A stretch of DNA of 15,926 bases. It comes from Casp-actino8 sp046091365. Lineage in GTDB: Bacteria > Actinomycetota > Acidimicrobiia > Acidimicrobiales > Ilumatobacteraceae. Shown in pieces: positions 15,892-15,926 of the stretch. Under the pieces are notes generated by a model that ran no database searches, was not told the DNA's origin, and saw only the letters and a list, made by a program, of their open reading frames with translations. The stretch is taken from positions 1 through 15,926 of the forward strand of contig JBJTBM010000004.1 in NCBI GenBank assembly GCA_046091365.1, in the 5' to 3' direction. A program made the translations under genes and the position numbers. Numbering within the stretch: the stretch's first letter is position 1; every line of letters begins with the position of its first letter.

Positions 15892-15904
15892 GGCGCTCAC
15901 ACTA
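15892..15904 (-). promoter_or_regulatory. Putative leaderless-type -10 box for the third acyl-CoA synthetase
   Basis: On the minus strand TAGTGT (15904-15899) is followed by 7 bases and ATG 15891. No Shine-Dalgarno sequence is seen. Only 22 bases of upstream sequence remain in the window, so a -35 cannot be judged fully. Confidence 0.5.
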
Positions 15905-15926
15905 AACGTCTGAGGGTCCACGGCCG

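Overview
The window is a gene-dense, high-GC piece of chromosome that reads like an actinobacterium. My best guess is the class Acidimicrobiia (Ilumatobacter-like). This rests on base composition, several genes with no Shine-Dalgarno (SD) sequence whose start codon follows a -10 box by 6-7 bases, GTG starts, and Thr/Pro/Glu-rich linkers in exported proteins. It is an inference, because no rRNA or other taxonomic marker is present. Twelve protein genes fill nearly all of it. No intergenic gap exceeds 90 bases, and I see no RNA gene, mobile element or CRISPR array.

Region 1 (1-5160) is catabolism and transport. On the minus strand, a type III alkyl sulfatase (metallo-beta-lactamase fold) is followed by the start of a class-3-like aldehyde dehydrogenase cut by the window edge. 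Divergent from the sulfatase, and only 44 bases away, is an MFS transporter followed 3 bases later by a xylose-isomerase-like TIM-barrel protein. A small NTF2/SnoaL-fold protein lies convergent to that pair. A sulfatase, an aldehyde dehydrogenase and (further right) acyl-CoA synthetases would fit the route alkyl sulfate to alcohol to aldehyde to acid to acyl-CoA. No alcohol dehydrogenase is visible.

Region 2 (5204-10156) codes for the cell surface. It holds a lipoprotein alpha/beta-hydrolase, an OatA-type membrane O-acyltransferase with an SGNH domain, and a convergent CapA-type lipoprotein whose gene end overlaps the acyltransferase gene by 19 bases.

Region 3 (10220-15891) is fatty or carboxylic acid activation. 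Three different AMP-forming acyl-CoA synthetases of about 510 residues surround an FMN protein of the nitronate monooxygenase family. That family member is divergent from the second synthetase and has Phe where the usual catalytic His is expected. Codon use changes at about 11756: AGG arginine codons are rare to the left and common to the right, which hints at a segment of different origin.

The clearest non-coding signals are a shared start grammar (NANNNT hexamer, 6-7 bases, start codon) at eight genes, and a perfect 13-base inverted repeat directly upstream of the aldehyde dehydrogenase -10 box. I found no strong evidence for a wholly new defence or mobile system.
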